From Rhipicephalus microplus (lineage: Eukaryota > Arthropoda > Arachnida > Ixodida > Ixodidae): a DNA stretch of 64,000 nt. How positions within the stretch are numbered: the first letter of the stretch is position 1; each line of letters opens with the position of its first letter. The stretch covers positions 67,075,906 through 67,139,905 of the forward strand of contig NC_134707.1 of assembly GCF_043290135.1 (NCBI RefSeq), read 5' to 3'. The position numbers were made by a program, and so were the translations under genes. Positions 1-11,138 of the stretch are shown in pieces. The notes beneath the pieces were generated by a model, which saw only the letters and a list, made by a program, of their open reading frames with translations, made no database searches and was not told where the DNA came from.

Positions 1-83
1 TAAGAGTGTTTTCACACTCGTTGTTTGGCTTATAGATGGCGCTGACTGTCACTCCTACTTCTAAATTCACATAAAAACCCCAA

Positions 84-200
84 AAAAGTGGATGGAGGGA
101 CGGCCGCTGTGATAGCTCTGTGGTTAGAGCATCGAACGCGTTATTCGAAGGTCGTCGGTTCGATTCCTGCTCACAGCTGGTAATTTTTTCATCCACTTTT
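84..200 (+). repeat. Inverted repeat bracketing a tRNA-like core (example monomer)
   Basis: AAAAGTGGATG at 84-94 is the exact reverse complement of CATCCACTTTT at 190-200. The arms enclose the 72-nt core at 106-177 and the T6 run at 184-189. Together with the acceptor stem this makes a 29/30-bp imperfect inverted repeat, matched in its outer 11 and inner 7 bp. The arrangement recurs in most monomers. Some lose the match on one side only (AGTTTATG at 1941, CATCAAC at 3901), without compensation. Confidence 0.75.
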
Positions 201-577
201 CTTTCTTCTGTCTTCTTATTTACATTCCATTGCTTCTAATAACTTCCCCTGTACATTCCTTGGCATTACTGTCTGTTATATCTCATTAATATTGTGTTAA
301 ACCACGGAAATACGAGCCCTTAGGTATACACTTCTCTCCCTTTTTTCATTGAACGAGGGTCTCGTACTGGCAGACTTGGTGTGTTTAGGTTGTGTAAGAG
401 GGACAATTAATCAGCTACCCGCTCATAATAAGTTCACGTGCTACTTGACGCCAAAACATGCGAATAAGAGTGTTTTCACACTCGTTGTTTGGCTTATAGA
501 TGGCGCTGACTGTCACTCCTACTTATAAACTCACATATAAACCCCCAAAAAAGTGGATGGAGGGACGGCCGCTGTGA

Positions 578-588
578 TAGCTCAGTGG
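578..588 (+). promoter_or_regulatory. Pol III A box inside the tRNA-like core (example)
   Basis: TAGCTCAGTGG fits the internal A-box consensus of type 2 pol III genes and lies at tRNA positions 8-19. It is kept in nearly all monomers. Exceptions include GATC for the D-stem bases at 8459, TTTGTGG at 44844 and AACTC at 46239. Confidence 0.7.
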
Positions 589-621
589 TTAGAGCATCGA
601 ACGCGTTATTCGAAGGTCGTA

Positions 622-632
622 GGTTCGATTCC
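622..632 (+). promoter_or_regulatory. Pol III B box inside the tRNA-like core (example)
   Basis: GGTTCGATTCC is an exact B box, which is the TFIIIC anchor of tRNA-type promoters. A frequent variant has GGTTCAATTCC (cores at 1036, 1501, 3352 and 5211). It is destroyed in the cores at 53674 and 56452. Confidence 0.72.
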
Positions 633-648
633 TGCTCACAGCTGGTAA

Positions 649-655
649 TTTTTTT
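649..655 (+). terminator. Pol III T-run terminator after the core (example)
   Basis: A run of seven T begins 6 nt after the acceptor stem, the normal place for a tRNA gene terminator. Most monomers have T6. A few have it interrupted (AATTTATTC after 8923, AATGTTTTC after 61559 and 62947, AATTCTTTC after 52742 and 55521), which would weaken termination. Confidence 0.65.
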
Positions 656-898
656 ATCCACTTTTCTTTCTTCTTTCTTCTTATTTACATTCCAATGGTT
701 CTAATAACTTCCCCTGTACATTCCTTGGCATTACTGTCTGTTAAATCTCATTATTATTGTGTTAAAGCACGGAAATACGAGCCCTTAGGTATACACTTCT
801 CTCCCTTATTTCATTGAAGGAGGGTCTCGTACTGGCAGACTTGGTGTGTTTAGGTTGTATAAGAGGGACAATTAATCAGCTGCCGGCTCATAATAAAT

Positions 899-913
899 TC
901 ACGTGCTACGTGA
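899..913. repeat. Conserved 15-bp palindrome containing an E-box (example)
   Basis: TCACGTGCTACGTGA is a perfect inverted repeat (6-bp arms, 3-bp spacer) that includes CACGTG, the canonical bHLH E-box. It lies about 140 bp before the core and recurs in most monomers. Mutated forms include CACTTG (9250, 22560, 32780), CACGCG (18380, 43780, 50750) and ACGGGA (53545, 56325). Protein binding is conjecture. Confidence 0.6.
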
Positions 914-932
914 CGCCAAAACATGCGAATAA

Positions 933-948
933 GAGTGTTTTCACACTC
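933..948 (+). repeat. Conserved hairpin GAGTGT-TTTC-ACACTC (example)
   Basis: Six-base-pair arms with a 4-nt loop, placed 19 bp after the E-box palindrome and found in nearly every monomer (first seen at 4-19). Some copies have a mutated arm, for example TTTTCGCACTC at 43350 and 45212 and TTTTCACAATC at 17030, 40560 and 50330. Confidence 0.6.
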
Positions 949-2888
949 GTTGTATGGCTTATAGATGGCGCTGACTGTCACTCCTACTTCTAAATTCACA
1001 TAAAAACCCCAAAAAAAGTGGATGGAGGGACGGCCGCTGTGATAGCTCAGTGGTTAGAGCATCGAACGCGTTATTCGAAGGTCGTAGGTTCAATTCCTTC
1101 TCACAGCTGGTCATTTTTTCATCCACTTTTCTTTCTTCTTTCTTCTTATTTACAATCGATTGGTTCTAATAACTTCCCCTGTACATTCCTTGGCATTACT
1201 GTCTGTTATATCTCATTAATATTGTGTTAAACCACGGAAATACGAGCCCTTAGGTATACACTTCTCTCCCTTATTTCATTGAACGAGGGTCTCGTACTGG
1301 CAGCCTTGGTGTGTTTAGGTTGTATGAGAGGGACAATTAATCAGCTGCCCGCTCATAATAAGTTCACGTGCTACGTGACGCCAAAACATGCGAATAAGAG
1401 TGTTTTCACACTCGTTGTTTGGCTTATAGATGGCGCTGACTGTCACTCCTACTTCTAAATTCACATATAAACCCCAAAAAAAGTGGATGGAGGGACGGCC
1501 ACTGTGATAGATCAGTGGTTAGAGCATCGAACGCGTTATTCGAAGGTCGTAGGTTCAATTCCTGCTCACAGCTGGTAATTTTTTCATCCACTTTTCTTTC
1601 TTCTTATTTACATTCCATTGGTTCTAATAACTTCCCCTGTACATTTCTTGGCATGACTATCTGTTATATCACATTAATATTGTGTTAAACCACGGAAATA
1701 CGAGCCCTTAGGTATACACTTCTCTCCCTTATTTCATTGAACGAGGGTCTCGTACTGGCAGGCTTGGTGTGTTTAGGTTGTATAAGAGGGACAATTATTC
1801 AGCTGCCCGCTCATAATAAGTTCACGTGCTACGTGACGCCAAAACATGCGAATAAGAGTGTTTTCACACTCGTTGTTTGGCTTATAGATGGCGCTGACTG
1901 TCATTCCTACTTCTAAATTCACATATAAACCCCCCAAAAAAGTTTATGGAGGGACGGCCGCTGTGATAGCTCAGTGGTTAGAGCATCCAACGCGTTATTC
2001 GAAGGTCGTAGGTTCGATTCCTGCTCACAGCTGGTAATTTTTTCATCCACTTTTCTTTCTTCTTTCTTCTTATTTACATTCCATTGGTTCTAATAACTTC
2101 CCCTGTACATTCCTTGGCATTACTGTCTGTTATATCTCATTAATATTGTGTTAAACCACGGAAATACGAGCCCTTAGGTATACACTTCTCTCCCTTATTT
2201 CATTTAACGAGGGTCTCGTACTGGCAGACTTGCTGTGTTTAGGTTGTATAAGAGGGACAATTAATCAGCTGCCCACTCATAATAAGTTCACGTGCTACGT
2301 GACGCCAAAACATGCGAATAAGAGTGTTTTCACACTCGTTGTTTGGCTTATAGATGGCGCTGACTGTCACTCCTACTTCTAAATTCACATATAAACCGCA
2401 AAAAAAGTGAATGGAGGAACGGCCGCTGTGATAGCTCAGTGGTTAGTGCATCGAACGCGTTATTCGAAGGTCGTAGGTTCGATTCCTGCTCACAGCTGGT
2501 AATTTTTTCATCCACTTTTCTTTCTTCTTTCTTCTTATATACATTCCATTGGTTCTAATAACTTCCCCTGTACATTCCTTGGCATTACTGTCTGTTATAT
2601 CTCATTAAAATTGTGTTAAACCACGGAAATACGAGCCCTTAGGTATACACTTCTCTCTCTTATTTCATTGAACGAGGGTCTCGTACTGGCAGACTTGGTG
2701 TGTTTAGGTTGTATAAGAGGGACAATTAATCAGCTGCCCGCTCATAATAAGTTCACGTGCTACGTGACGCCAAAACATGCGAATAAGAGTGTTTTCACAC
2801 TCGTTGTTTGGCTAATAAATGGCGCTGACTGTCACTGCTACTTCTAAATTCACATATAAACCCCAAAAAAGTGGATGGAGGGACAGCC

Positions 2889-2959
2889 GCTGGATAGCTC
2901 AGTGGTTAGAGCATCGAACGCGTTATTCGAAGGTCGTAGGTTCGATTCCTGCTCACAGC
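2889..2959 (+). pseudogene. Damaged tRNA-like core with one base lost from the acceptor stem
   Basis: The 5' acceptor strand reads GCTGGA instead of GCTGTGA, shortening the core to 71 nt, and the preceding bases are ACAGCC rather than ACGGCC. The A and B boxes remain. The same lesion is present at 7067, 21305, 26420 and 30598, so one damaged monomer has been spread by array exchange. Confidence 0.75.
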
Positions 2960-5669
2960 TGGTAATTTTTTCATCCACTTTTCTTTCTTCTTTCTTCTTA
3001 TTTACATTCCATTGGTTCTAATACCTTCCCCTGTACATTCCTTGGCATTACTGTCTGTTATATCTCATTAATATTGTGTTAAACCACGGAAATACGAGCC
3101 CTAAAGTATACACTTCTCTCCCTTATTTCATTTATCGAGGGTCTCGTACTGGCAGACTTGGTGTGTTTAGGTTGTATAAGAGGGACAATTAATCAGCTGC
3201 CCGCTCATAATAAGTTCACGTGCTACGTGACGCCAAAACATGCGAATAAGAGTGTTTTCACACTCGTTGTTTGGCTTATAGATGGCGCTGACGTTCACTC
3301 CTACTTCTAAATTCACATATAAACCCAAAAAAAGTGGATGGAGGGACGGCCGCTGTGATAGCTCAGTGGTTAGAGCATCGAACGCGTTATTCGAAGGTCG
3401 TAGGTTCAATTCCTGCTCACAGCTGGTAATTTTTTCATCCACTTTTCTTTCTTCTTTCTTCTTATTTACATTCCATTGGTTCTAATAACTTCCCCTGTAC
3501 ATTCCTTGGCATGAATATCTGTTATATCACATTAATATTGTGTTAAACCACGGAAATACGAGCCCTTAGGTATACACTTCTCTCCCTTATTTCATTGAAC
3601 GGGGGTCTCGTACTGGCAGGCTTGGTGGGTTTAGGTTGTGTAAGAGGGACAATTATTCAGCTGCCCGCTCATAATAAGTTCACGTGCTACGTGACGCCAA
3701 AACATGCGAATAAGAGTGCTTTCACACTCGTTGTTTGGCTTATAGATGGCGCTGACTGTCACTCCCACTTCTAAATTCACATATAAACCCCCAAAAAAAG
3801 TGGATGGAGGGACGGCCGCTGTGATAGCTCAGTGGTTAGAGCATCGAACGCGTTATTCGAAGGTCGTAGGTTCGATTCCTGCTCACAGCTTGTAATTTTT
3901 TCATCAACTTTTCTTTCTTCTTTCTTTTTTTTACATTCCATTGGTTCTAATAACTTCCCCTGTACATTCCTTGGCATTACTGTCTGTTATATCTCATTAA
4001 TATTGTGTTAAACCACGGAAATACGAGCCCTTAGGTATACACTTCTCTCCCTTATTTTATTGAACGAAGGTCTCGTAGTGGCAGACTTGGTGTGTTTAGT
4101 TTGTATAAGAGGGACAATTATTCAGCTGCCCGCTCATAATAGGTTCACGTGCTACGTGACGCCAAAACATGCGAATAAGAGTGTTTTCACACTCGTTGTT
4201 TGGCTTATAGATGGCGCTGACTGTCACTCCTACTTCTAAATTCACATATAAACCCAAAAAAAGTGGATGGAGAGACGGCCGCTGTGATAGCTCAGTGGTT
4301 AGAGCATCGAACGCGTTATTCGAAGGTCGTAGGTTCGATTCCTGCTCACAGCTGGTATTTTTTTCATCCACTTTTCTTTCTTTTTTCTTCTTATTTACAT
4401 TCCATTGGTTCTAATAACTTCCCCTGTACATTCCTTGGCATTACTGTCTGTTATATCTCATTATTATTGTGTTAAACCACGGAAATACGAGCCCTTAGGT
4501 ATACACTTCTCTCCCTTATTTCATTTAACGAGGGTCTCGTACTGGCAGACTTGGTGTGTTTAGGTTGTATAAGAGGGACAATTAATCAGCTGCCTGCTCA
4601 TAATAAGTTCACGTGCTACGTGACGCCAAAACATGCGAATAAGAGTGTTTTCACACTCGTTGTTTGGCTTATAGATGGCGCTGACTGTCACTCCTACTTC
4701 TAAATTCACATATAAACCGCAAAAAAAGTGGATGGAGGGACGGCCGCTGTGATAGCTCAGTGGTTAGAGCATCGAACGCGTTATTCGAAGGTCATAGGTT
4801 CGATTCCTGCTCACAGCTGGTAATTTTTTCATCCACTTTTCTTTCTTCTTTCTTCTTATTTACATTCCATTGGTTCTAATAACTTCCCGTGTACATTCCT
4901 TGGCATTACTGTCTGTTATATTTCATTAATATTGTGTTAAACCACGGAAATACGAGCCCTTAGGTATACACTTCTCTCCCTTATTTCATTGAACGAGGGT
5001 CTCGTACTGGCAGACTTGGTGTGTTTAGGTTGTATGAGAGGGACAATTAATCAGCTGCCCGCTCATAATAAGTTCACGTGCTACGTGACGCCAAAACGTG
5101 CGAATAAGAGTGTTTTCACACTCGTTGTTTGGCTTATAGATGGCGCTGACTGTCACTCCTACTTCTAAATTCACATATAAACCCCAAAAAAAGTGGATGG
5201 AGGGACGGCCGCTGTGATAGCTCAGTGGTTAGAACATCGAACGCGTTATTCGAAGGTCGTAGGTTCAATTCCTGCTCACAGCTGGTAATTTTTTCATCCA
5301 CTTTTCTTTCTTCTTATTTACATTCCATTGGTTCTACTAACTTCCCCTGTACATTTCTTGGCATGACTATCTGTTATATCACATTAATATTGTGTTAAAC
5401 CACGGAAATACGAGCCCTTAGGTATACACTTCTCTCCCTTATTTCATTGAACGAGGGTCTTGTACTGGCAGGCTTGGTGTGTTTAGGTTGTATAAGAGGG
5501 ACAATTATTCAGCTGCCCGCTCATAATAAGTTCACGTGCTACGTGACGCCAAAACATGCGAATAAGAGTGTTTTCACACTCGTTGTTTGGCTTATAGATG
5601 GCGCTGACTGTCACTCCTACTTATAAATTCACATATAAACCCCCCAAAAAAGTGGATGGAGGGACGGCC

Positions 5670-5741
5670 GCCGTGATAGCTCAGTGGTTCGAGCATCGAA
5701 CACGTTATTCGAAGGTCGTAGGTTCAATTCCTGCTCACGGC
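5670..5741 (+). tRNA. tRNA-like core with a paired change in the acceptor stem
   Basis: The acceptor is GCCGTGA/TCACGGC: the usual T3-A70 pair is replaced by C3-G70 and the stem is still fully paired. The D loop has TTCG for TTAG, and the anticodon loop has ACGTTA after the stem base change CGAACACG. The core is flanked by the CTTGTAATTTTTTCATC variant. The corresponding core in the duplicated block (29201) has lost the 3' half of this change. Confidence 0.6.
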
Positions 5742-8700
5742 TTGTAATTTTTTCATCACCTTTTCTTTCTTCTTTCTTTTTATTTACATTCCATTGGTTC
5801 TAATAACTTCCCATGTACATTCCTTGGCATTACTGTCTGTTATATCTCATTAATATTGTTTTAAACCACGGAAATACGAGCCCTTAGGTATACACTTCTC
5901 TCCCTTATTTTATTGAACGAAGGTCTCGTAGTGGCAGACTGGGTGTGTTTAGGTTGTATAAGAGGGACAATTATTCAGCTGCCCGCTCATAATAAGTTCA
6001 CGTGCTACGTGACGCCAAAACATGCGAATAAGAGTGTTTTCACACTCGTTGTTTGGCTTATAGATGGCGCTGACTGTCACTCCTACTTCTAAATTCACAT
6101 ATAAACCCCCAAAAAAAAGTGGATGGAGGGACGGCCGCTGTGATAGCTCAGTGGTTAGAGCATCGAACGCGTTATTCGAAGGTCGTAGGTTCGATTCCTG
6201 CTCGCAGCTGGTAATTTTTTCATCCACTTTTCTTTCTTCTTTCTTCTTATTTACATTCCATTGGTTCTAATAACTTCCCCTGTACATTCCTTGGCATTAC
6301 TGTCTGTTATATCTCATTAATATTGTGTTAAACCACGGAAATACGAGCCCTTAGGTATACACTTCTCTCCCTTATTTCATTTAACGAGGGTCTCGTACTG
6401 GCAGACTTGGTGTGTTTAGGTTGTATAAGAGGGACAATTAATCAGCTGCCCGCTCATAATAAGTTCACGTGCTACGTGACGCCAAAACATGCGAATAAGA
6501 GTGTTTTCACACTCGTTGTTTGGCTTATAGATGGCGCTGACTGTCACTCCTACTTCTAAATTCACATATAAACCGCAAGAAAAGTGGATGGAGGGACGGC
6601 CGCTGTGATAGCTCAGTGGTTAGTGCATCGAACGCGTTATTCGAAGGTCGTAGGTTCGATTCCTGCTCACAGCTGGTAATTTTTTTATCCACTTTTCTTT
6701 CTTCTTTCTTCTTATATACATTCCATTGGTTCTAATAACTTCCCCTGTACATTCCTTGGCATTACTGTCTGTTATATCTCATTAAAATTGTGTTAAACCA
6801 CGGAAATACGAGCCCTTAGGTATACACTTCTCTCTCTTATTTCATTGAACGAGGGTCTCGTACTGGCAGACTTGGTGTGTTTAGGTTGTATAAGAGGGAC
6901 AATTAATCAGCTGCCCGCTCATAATAACTTCACGTGCTACGTGACGCCAAAACATGCGAACAAGAGTGTTTTCACACTCGTTGTTTGGCTAATAGATGGC
7001 GCTGACTGTCACTGCTACTTCTAAATTCACATATAAACCCCCAAAAAAGTGGATGGAGGGACAGCCGCTGGATAGCTCAGTGGTTAGAGCATCGAACGCG
7101 TTATTCGAAGGTCGTAGGTTCGATTCCTGCTCACAGCTGGTAATTTTTTCATCCACTTTTCTTTCTTCTTTCTTCTTATTTACATTCCATTGGTTCTAAT
7201 AACTTCCCCTGTACATTCCTTGGCATTACTGTCTGTTATATCTCATTAATATTGTGTTAAACCACGGAAATACGAGCCCTTAGGTATACACTTCTCTCCC
7301 TTATTTCATTTATCGAGGGTCTCGTACTGGCAGACTTGGTGTGTTTAGGTTGTATAAGAGGGACAATTAATCAGCTGCCCGCTCATAATAAGTTCACGTG
7401 CTACGTGACGCCAAAACATGCGAATAAGAGTGTTTTCACACTCGTTGTTTGGCCCATAGATGGCGCTGACTGTCACTCCTACTTCTAAATTCACATATAA
7501 ACCCAAAAAAGTGGATGGAGGGACGGCCGCTGTGATAGCTCAGTGGTTAGAGCATCGAACGCGTTATTCGAAGGTCGTAGGTTCAATTCCTGCTCACAGC
7601 TGGTAATTTTTTCATCCACTTTTCTTTCTTCTTTCTTCTTATTTACATTCCATTGGTTCTAATAACTTCCCCTGTACATTCCTTGGCATGACTATCTGTT
7701 ATATCACATTAATATTGTGTTAAACCACGGAAATACGAGCCCTTAGGTATACACTTCTCTCCCTTATTTCATTGAACGAGGGTCTCGTACTGGCAGGCTT
7801 GGTGGGTTTAGGTTGTATAAGAGGGACAATTATTCAGCTGCCCGCTCATAATAAGTTCACGTGCTACGTGACGCCAAAACATGCGAATAAGAGTGTTTTC
7901 ACACTCGTTGTTTGGCTTATAGATGGCGCTGACTGTCACTCCTACTTCTAAATTCACATATAAACCCCCCAAAAAAGTGGATGGAGGGACGGCCGCTGTG
8001 ATAGCTCAGTGGTTAGAGCATCGAACGCGTTATTCGAAGGTCGTAGGTTCGATTCCTGCTCACAGCTTGTAATTTTTTCATCAACTTTTCTTTCTTCTTT
8101 CTTTTTTTTACATTCCATTGGTTCTAATAACTTCCCCTGTACATTCCTTGGCATTACTGTCTGTTATATCTCATTAATATTGTGTTAAACCACGGAAATA
8201 CGAGCCCTTAGGTATACACTTCTCTTCCTTATTTTATTGAACGAAGGTCTCGTAGTGGCAGACTTGGTGTGTTTAGGTTGTATAAGAGGGACAATTATTC
8301 AGCTGCCCACTCATAATAAGTTCACGTGCTACGTGACGCCAAAACATGCGAATAAGAGTGTTTTCACACTCGTTGTTTGGCTTATAGATGGCGCTGACTG
8401 TCACTCCTACTTCTAAATTCACATATAAACCCAAAAAAAAGTGGATGGAGGGACGGCTGCTGTGATAGATCAGTGGTTAGAGCATCGAACGCGTTATTCG
8501 AAAGTCGTAGGTTCGATTCCTGCTCACAGCTGGTAATTTTTTCATCCACTTTTCTTTCTTCTTTCTTCTTATTTACATTCCATTGGTTCTAATAACTTCC
8601 CCTGTACATTCCTTGGCATTACTGTCTGTTATATCTCATTATTATTGTGTTAAACCACGGAAATACGAGCCCTTAGGTATACACTTCTCTCTCTTATTTC

Positions 8701-9387
8701 ATTTAACGAGGGTCTCGTACTGGCAGACTTGGTGTGTTTAGGTTGTATAAGAGGGACAATTAATCAGCTGCCCGCTCATAATAAGTTCACGTGCTACGTG
8801 ACGCCAGAACATGCGAATAAGAGTGTTTTCACACTCGTTGTTTGGCTTATAGATGGCGCTGACTGTCACTCCTACTTCTAAATTCACATATAACCGCAAA
8901 AAAAGTGGATGGAGGGACGGCCGCTGTGATAGCTCAGTGGTTAGAGCATCGAACGCGTTATTCGAAGGTCGTAGGTTCGATTCCTGCTCACAGCTGGTAA
9001 TTTATTCATCCACTTTTTTTTCTTCTTTCTTCTTATATACATTCCATTGGTTCTAATAACTTCCCCTGTACATTCCTTGGCATTACTGTCTGTTATATCT
9101 CATTAAAATTGTGTTAAACCACGGAAATACGAGCCCTTAGGTATACACTTCTCTCCCTTATTTCATTGAACGAGGGTCTCGTACTGGCAGACTTGGTGTG
9201 TTTAGGTTGTATAAGAGGGACAATTAATCAGCTGCCCGCTCATAATAAGTTCACTTGCTACGTGACGCCAAAACATGCGAATAAGAGTGTTTTCACACTC
9301 GTTTTCTGGCTTATAGATGGCGCTGACTGTCACTCCTACTTCTAAATTCACATATAAACCCCCCAAAAAAAGGATGGAGGGACGGCC

Positions 9388-9459
9388 ACTGTGATAGCTC
9401 AGTGGTTAGAGCATCGAACGCGTTATTCGAAGGCCATAGGTTCGATTCCTGCTCAGAGC
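9388..9459 (+). pseudogene. tRNA-like core with two acceptor-stem mismatches
   Basis: It begins ACTGTGA and ends TCAGAGC, giving an A1-C72 mismatch and a G4-G69 mismatch. GGCCATAGG replaces GGTCGTAGG near the T stem. The same monomer type is found at 22708, 32919 and 41118, always with a shortened AAAAAAGGATGG lead and a TACATTAATTGGC change downstream. Confidence 0.65.
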
Positions 9460-10946
9460 TGGTAATTTTTTCATCCACTTTTTTCTCTTCTTTCTTCTTA
9501 TTTACATTCCATTGGTTCTAATAACTTCCCCTGTACATTAATTGGCATTACTGTCTGTTATATCTCATTATTATTGGGTTAAACCACAGAAATACGAGCC
9601 ATTAGGTATACACTTCTCTCCCTTTGTTCATTGAACGAGGATCTCGTACTGGCAGACTTGGTGTGTTTAGGTTGTATAAGAGGGACAATTAATCAGCTGC
9701 GCGCTCATAATATGTTCACGTGCTACGTGACGCCAAAACATGCGAATAAGAGTGTTTTCACACTCGTTGTTTGGCTTATACATGGCGCTGACTGTCACTC
9801 CTACTTCTAAATTCACATATCAACCCCAAAAAAAGTGGATGGAGGGACGGCCGCTGTGATAGCTCAGTGGTTAGAGCATCGAACGCGTTATTCGAAGGTC
9901 GTAGGTTCGATTCCTGCTCACAGCTGGTAATTTTTGCATCCCCTTTTCTTTCTTCTTTCTTCTTATTTACATTCCATTTGTTCTAATAACTTCCCCTGTA
10001 CATTCCTTGGCATTACTGTCTGTTATATCTCATTAATATTGTGTTAAACCACGGAAATACGAGCCCTTAGGTATACACTTCTCTCCCTTATTTCATTGAA
10101 CGAGGGTCTCGTACTGGCAGACTTGGTGTGTTTAGGTTGTATAAGAGGGACAATTAATCAGCTGCCCGCTCATAATAAGTTCACGTGCTACGTGACGCCA
10201 AAACATGCGAATAAGAGTGTTTTCACACTCGTTGTTTGGCTTATAGATGGCGCTGACTGTCACTCCTACTTCTAAATTCACATATAAACCCCCCAAAAAA
10301 GTTAATGGAGGTACGGCCGCTGTGATAGCTCAGTGGTTAGAGCATCGAACGCGTTATTCGAAGGTCGTAGGTTCGATTCCCGCTCACAGCTGGTAATTTT
10401 TTCATCCACTTTTCTTTCTTCTTTCTTCTTATTTACATTCCATTGGTTCTAATAACTTCCCCTGTACCTTCCTTGGCATTACTGTCTGTTATATCTCATT
10501 ATTATTGTGTTAAACCACGGAAATACGAGCCCTTAGGTATACACTTCTCTCCCTTATTTCATTGAACGAGGGTCTCGTACTGGCAGACTTGGTGTGTTTA
10601 GCTTGTATAAGAGGGACAATTAATCAGCTGCCCGCTCATAATAAGTTCACGTGCTACGTGACGCCAAATTATGCGAATAAGAGTGTTTTCACACTCGTTG
10701 TTTGGCTTATAGATGGCGCTGACTGTCAATCCTACTTCTAAATTCACATATAAACCCCCCAAAAAAGTGGATGGAGTGGCGGCCGCTGTGATAGCTCAGT
10801 GGTTAGAGCATCGAACGCGTTATTCGAAGGTCGTAGGTTCGATTCCTGCTCAAAGCTGGTAATTTTTTCATCCACTTTTCTTTCTTCTTTCTTCTTATTT
10901 ACATTCCATTGGTTCTAATAACTTCCCCTGTACATTCCTTGGCATT

Positions 10947-10957
10947 ACTGTCTGTTA
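10947..10957 (+). repeat. Target-site duplication, left copy, first retrotransposon
   Basis: ACTGTCTGTTA is the normal satellite sequence at this point. It is repeated exactly at 16357-16367 on the other side of the element, where the satellite resumes with TATCTGATTAA. Confidence 0.93.
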
Positions 10958-10988
10958 CTGTCTGACATTACTGTCCTTGGCATTACTG
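10958..10988 (+). other. Scrambled satellite-like filler at the 5' junction
   Basis: Between the left duplication and the start of element-specific sequence (ACGACGACGAAG) lie about 31 bp made of pieces resembling the flanking satellite: CTGTCTG, CATTACTGTC and CTTGGCATTACTG. This suggests slippage or template switching back to the target while the 5' end was joined. An identical filler is at 34489-34519. Confidence 0.7.
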
Positions 10989-11138
10989 ACGACGACGAAG
11001 TGTCTCTTCATAGAACGCTTCTGCTTTCGGCTCCGAGCATTGTTATCAAGTTTTTCGCTTTTTAAGGGAGACGCTGCTCCCTGCCCCAAGGCGACGGACG
11101 CGGAGTCATCCACTGGTCCGCCCAGCCAGAGGTCTGCT

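Larger units (their letters stand above)
571..642 (+). tRNA. tRNA-like pol III cassette, consensus example (position CGT, Thr-like; probably not a working tRNA)
   Basis: The 72 nt fold as a full cloverleaf. The acceptor is GCTGTGA/TCACAGC, the D stem GCTC/GAGC, the anticodon stem TCGAA/TTCGA, the variable loop 5 nt and the T stem GTAGG/CCTGC, with T-loop TTCGATT. Most invariant tRNA bases are present: T8, A14, G18, G19, A21, C48, G53, T54, T55, C56, A58 and C61. The 7-nt anticodon loop CGCGTTA puts CGT at 34-36 (threonine) but has G instead of U at 33 and T instead of a purine at 37. Such a loop should decode poorly. About 100 of the 115 cores resemble this one. It could be a tRNA-derived SINE head captured in a satellite. 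Confidence 0.65.
1..10957 (+). repeat. Tandem satellite array A: 24 monomers of ~465 bp, each with a tRNA-like core
   Basis: Head-to-tail monomers fill the segment with no other gene. tRNA-like cores start at 106, 571, 1036, 1501, 1960, 2425, 2889, 3352, 3818, 4281, 4746, 5211, 5670, 6137, 6602, 7067, 7529, 7995, 8459, 8923, 9388, 9853, 10319 and 10785. Spacing is 459-467 bp. The variation comes mainly from a C-run/A-run just before the core and a CTTT-type pyrimidine tract after it. Blocks recur inside the array: the monomers starting at 2425-4281 match those at 6602-8459, nine monomers later. The array begins before the window and stops at the retrotransposon target site. The short reading frames here overlap the core on both strands and are not credible genes. 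Confidence 0.97.

Noticed and set aside
1..10957. Small proteins from satellite reading frames (66-92 aa on both strands)
   Set aside because: They overlap the same core on opposite strands, have no domain, end at repeat-borne stops and vary with indels in the C/A run.
10977..11138. N-terminal extension of ORF1 from a TTG at 10977
   Set aside because: TTG is not a normal eukaryotic start, and the first 12 bases are junction filler. The ATG at 11139 is the first in the element and has a good context.
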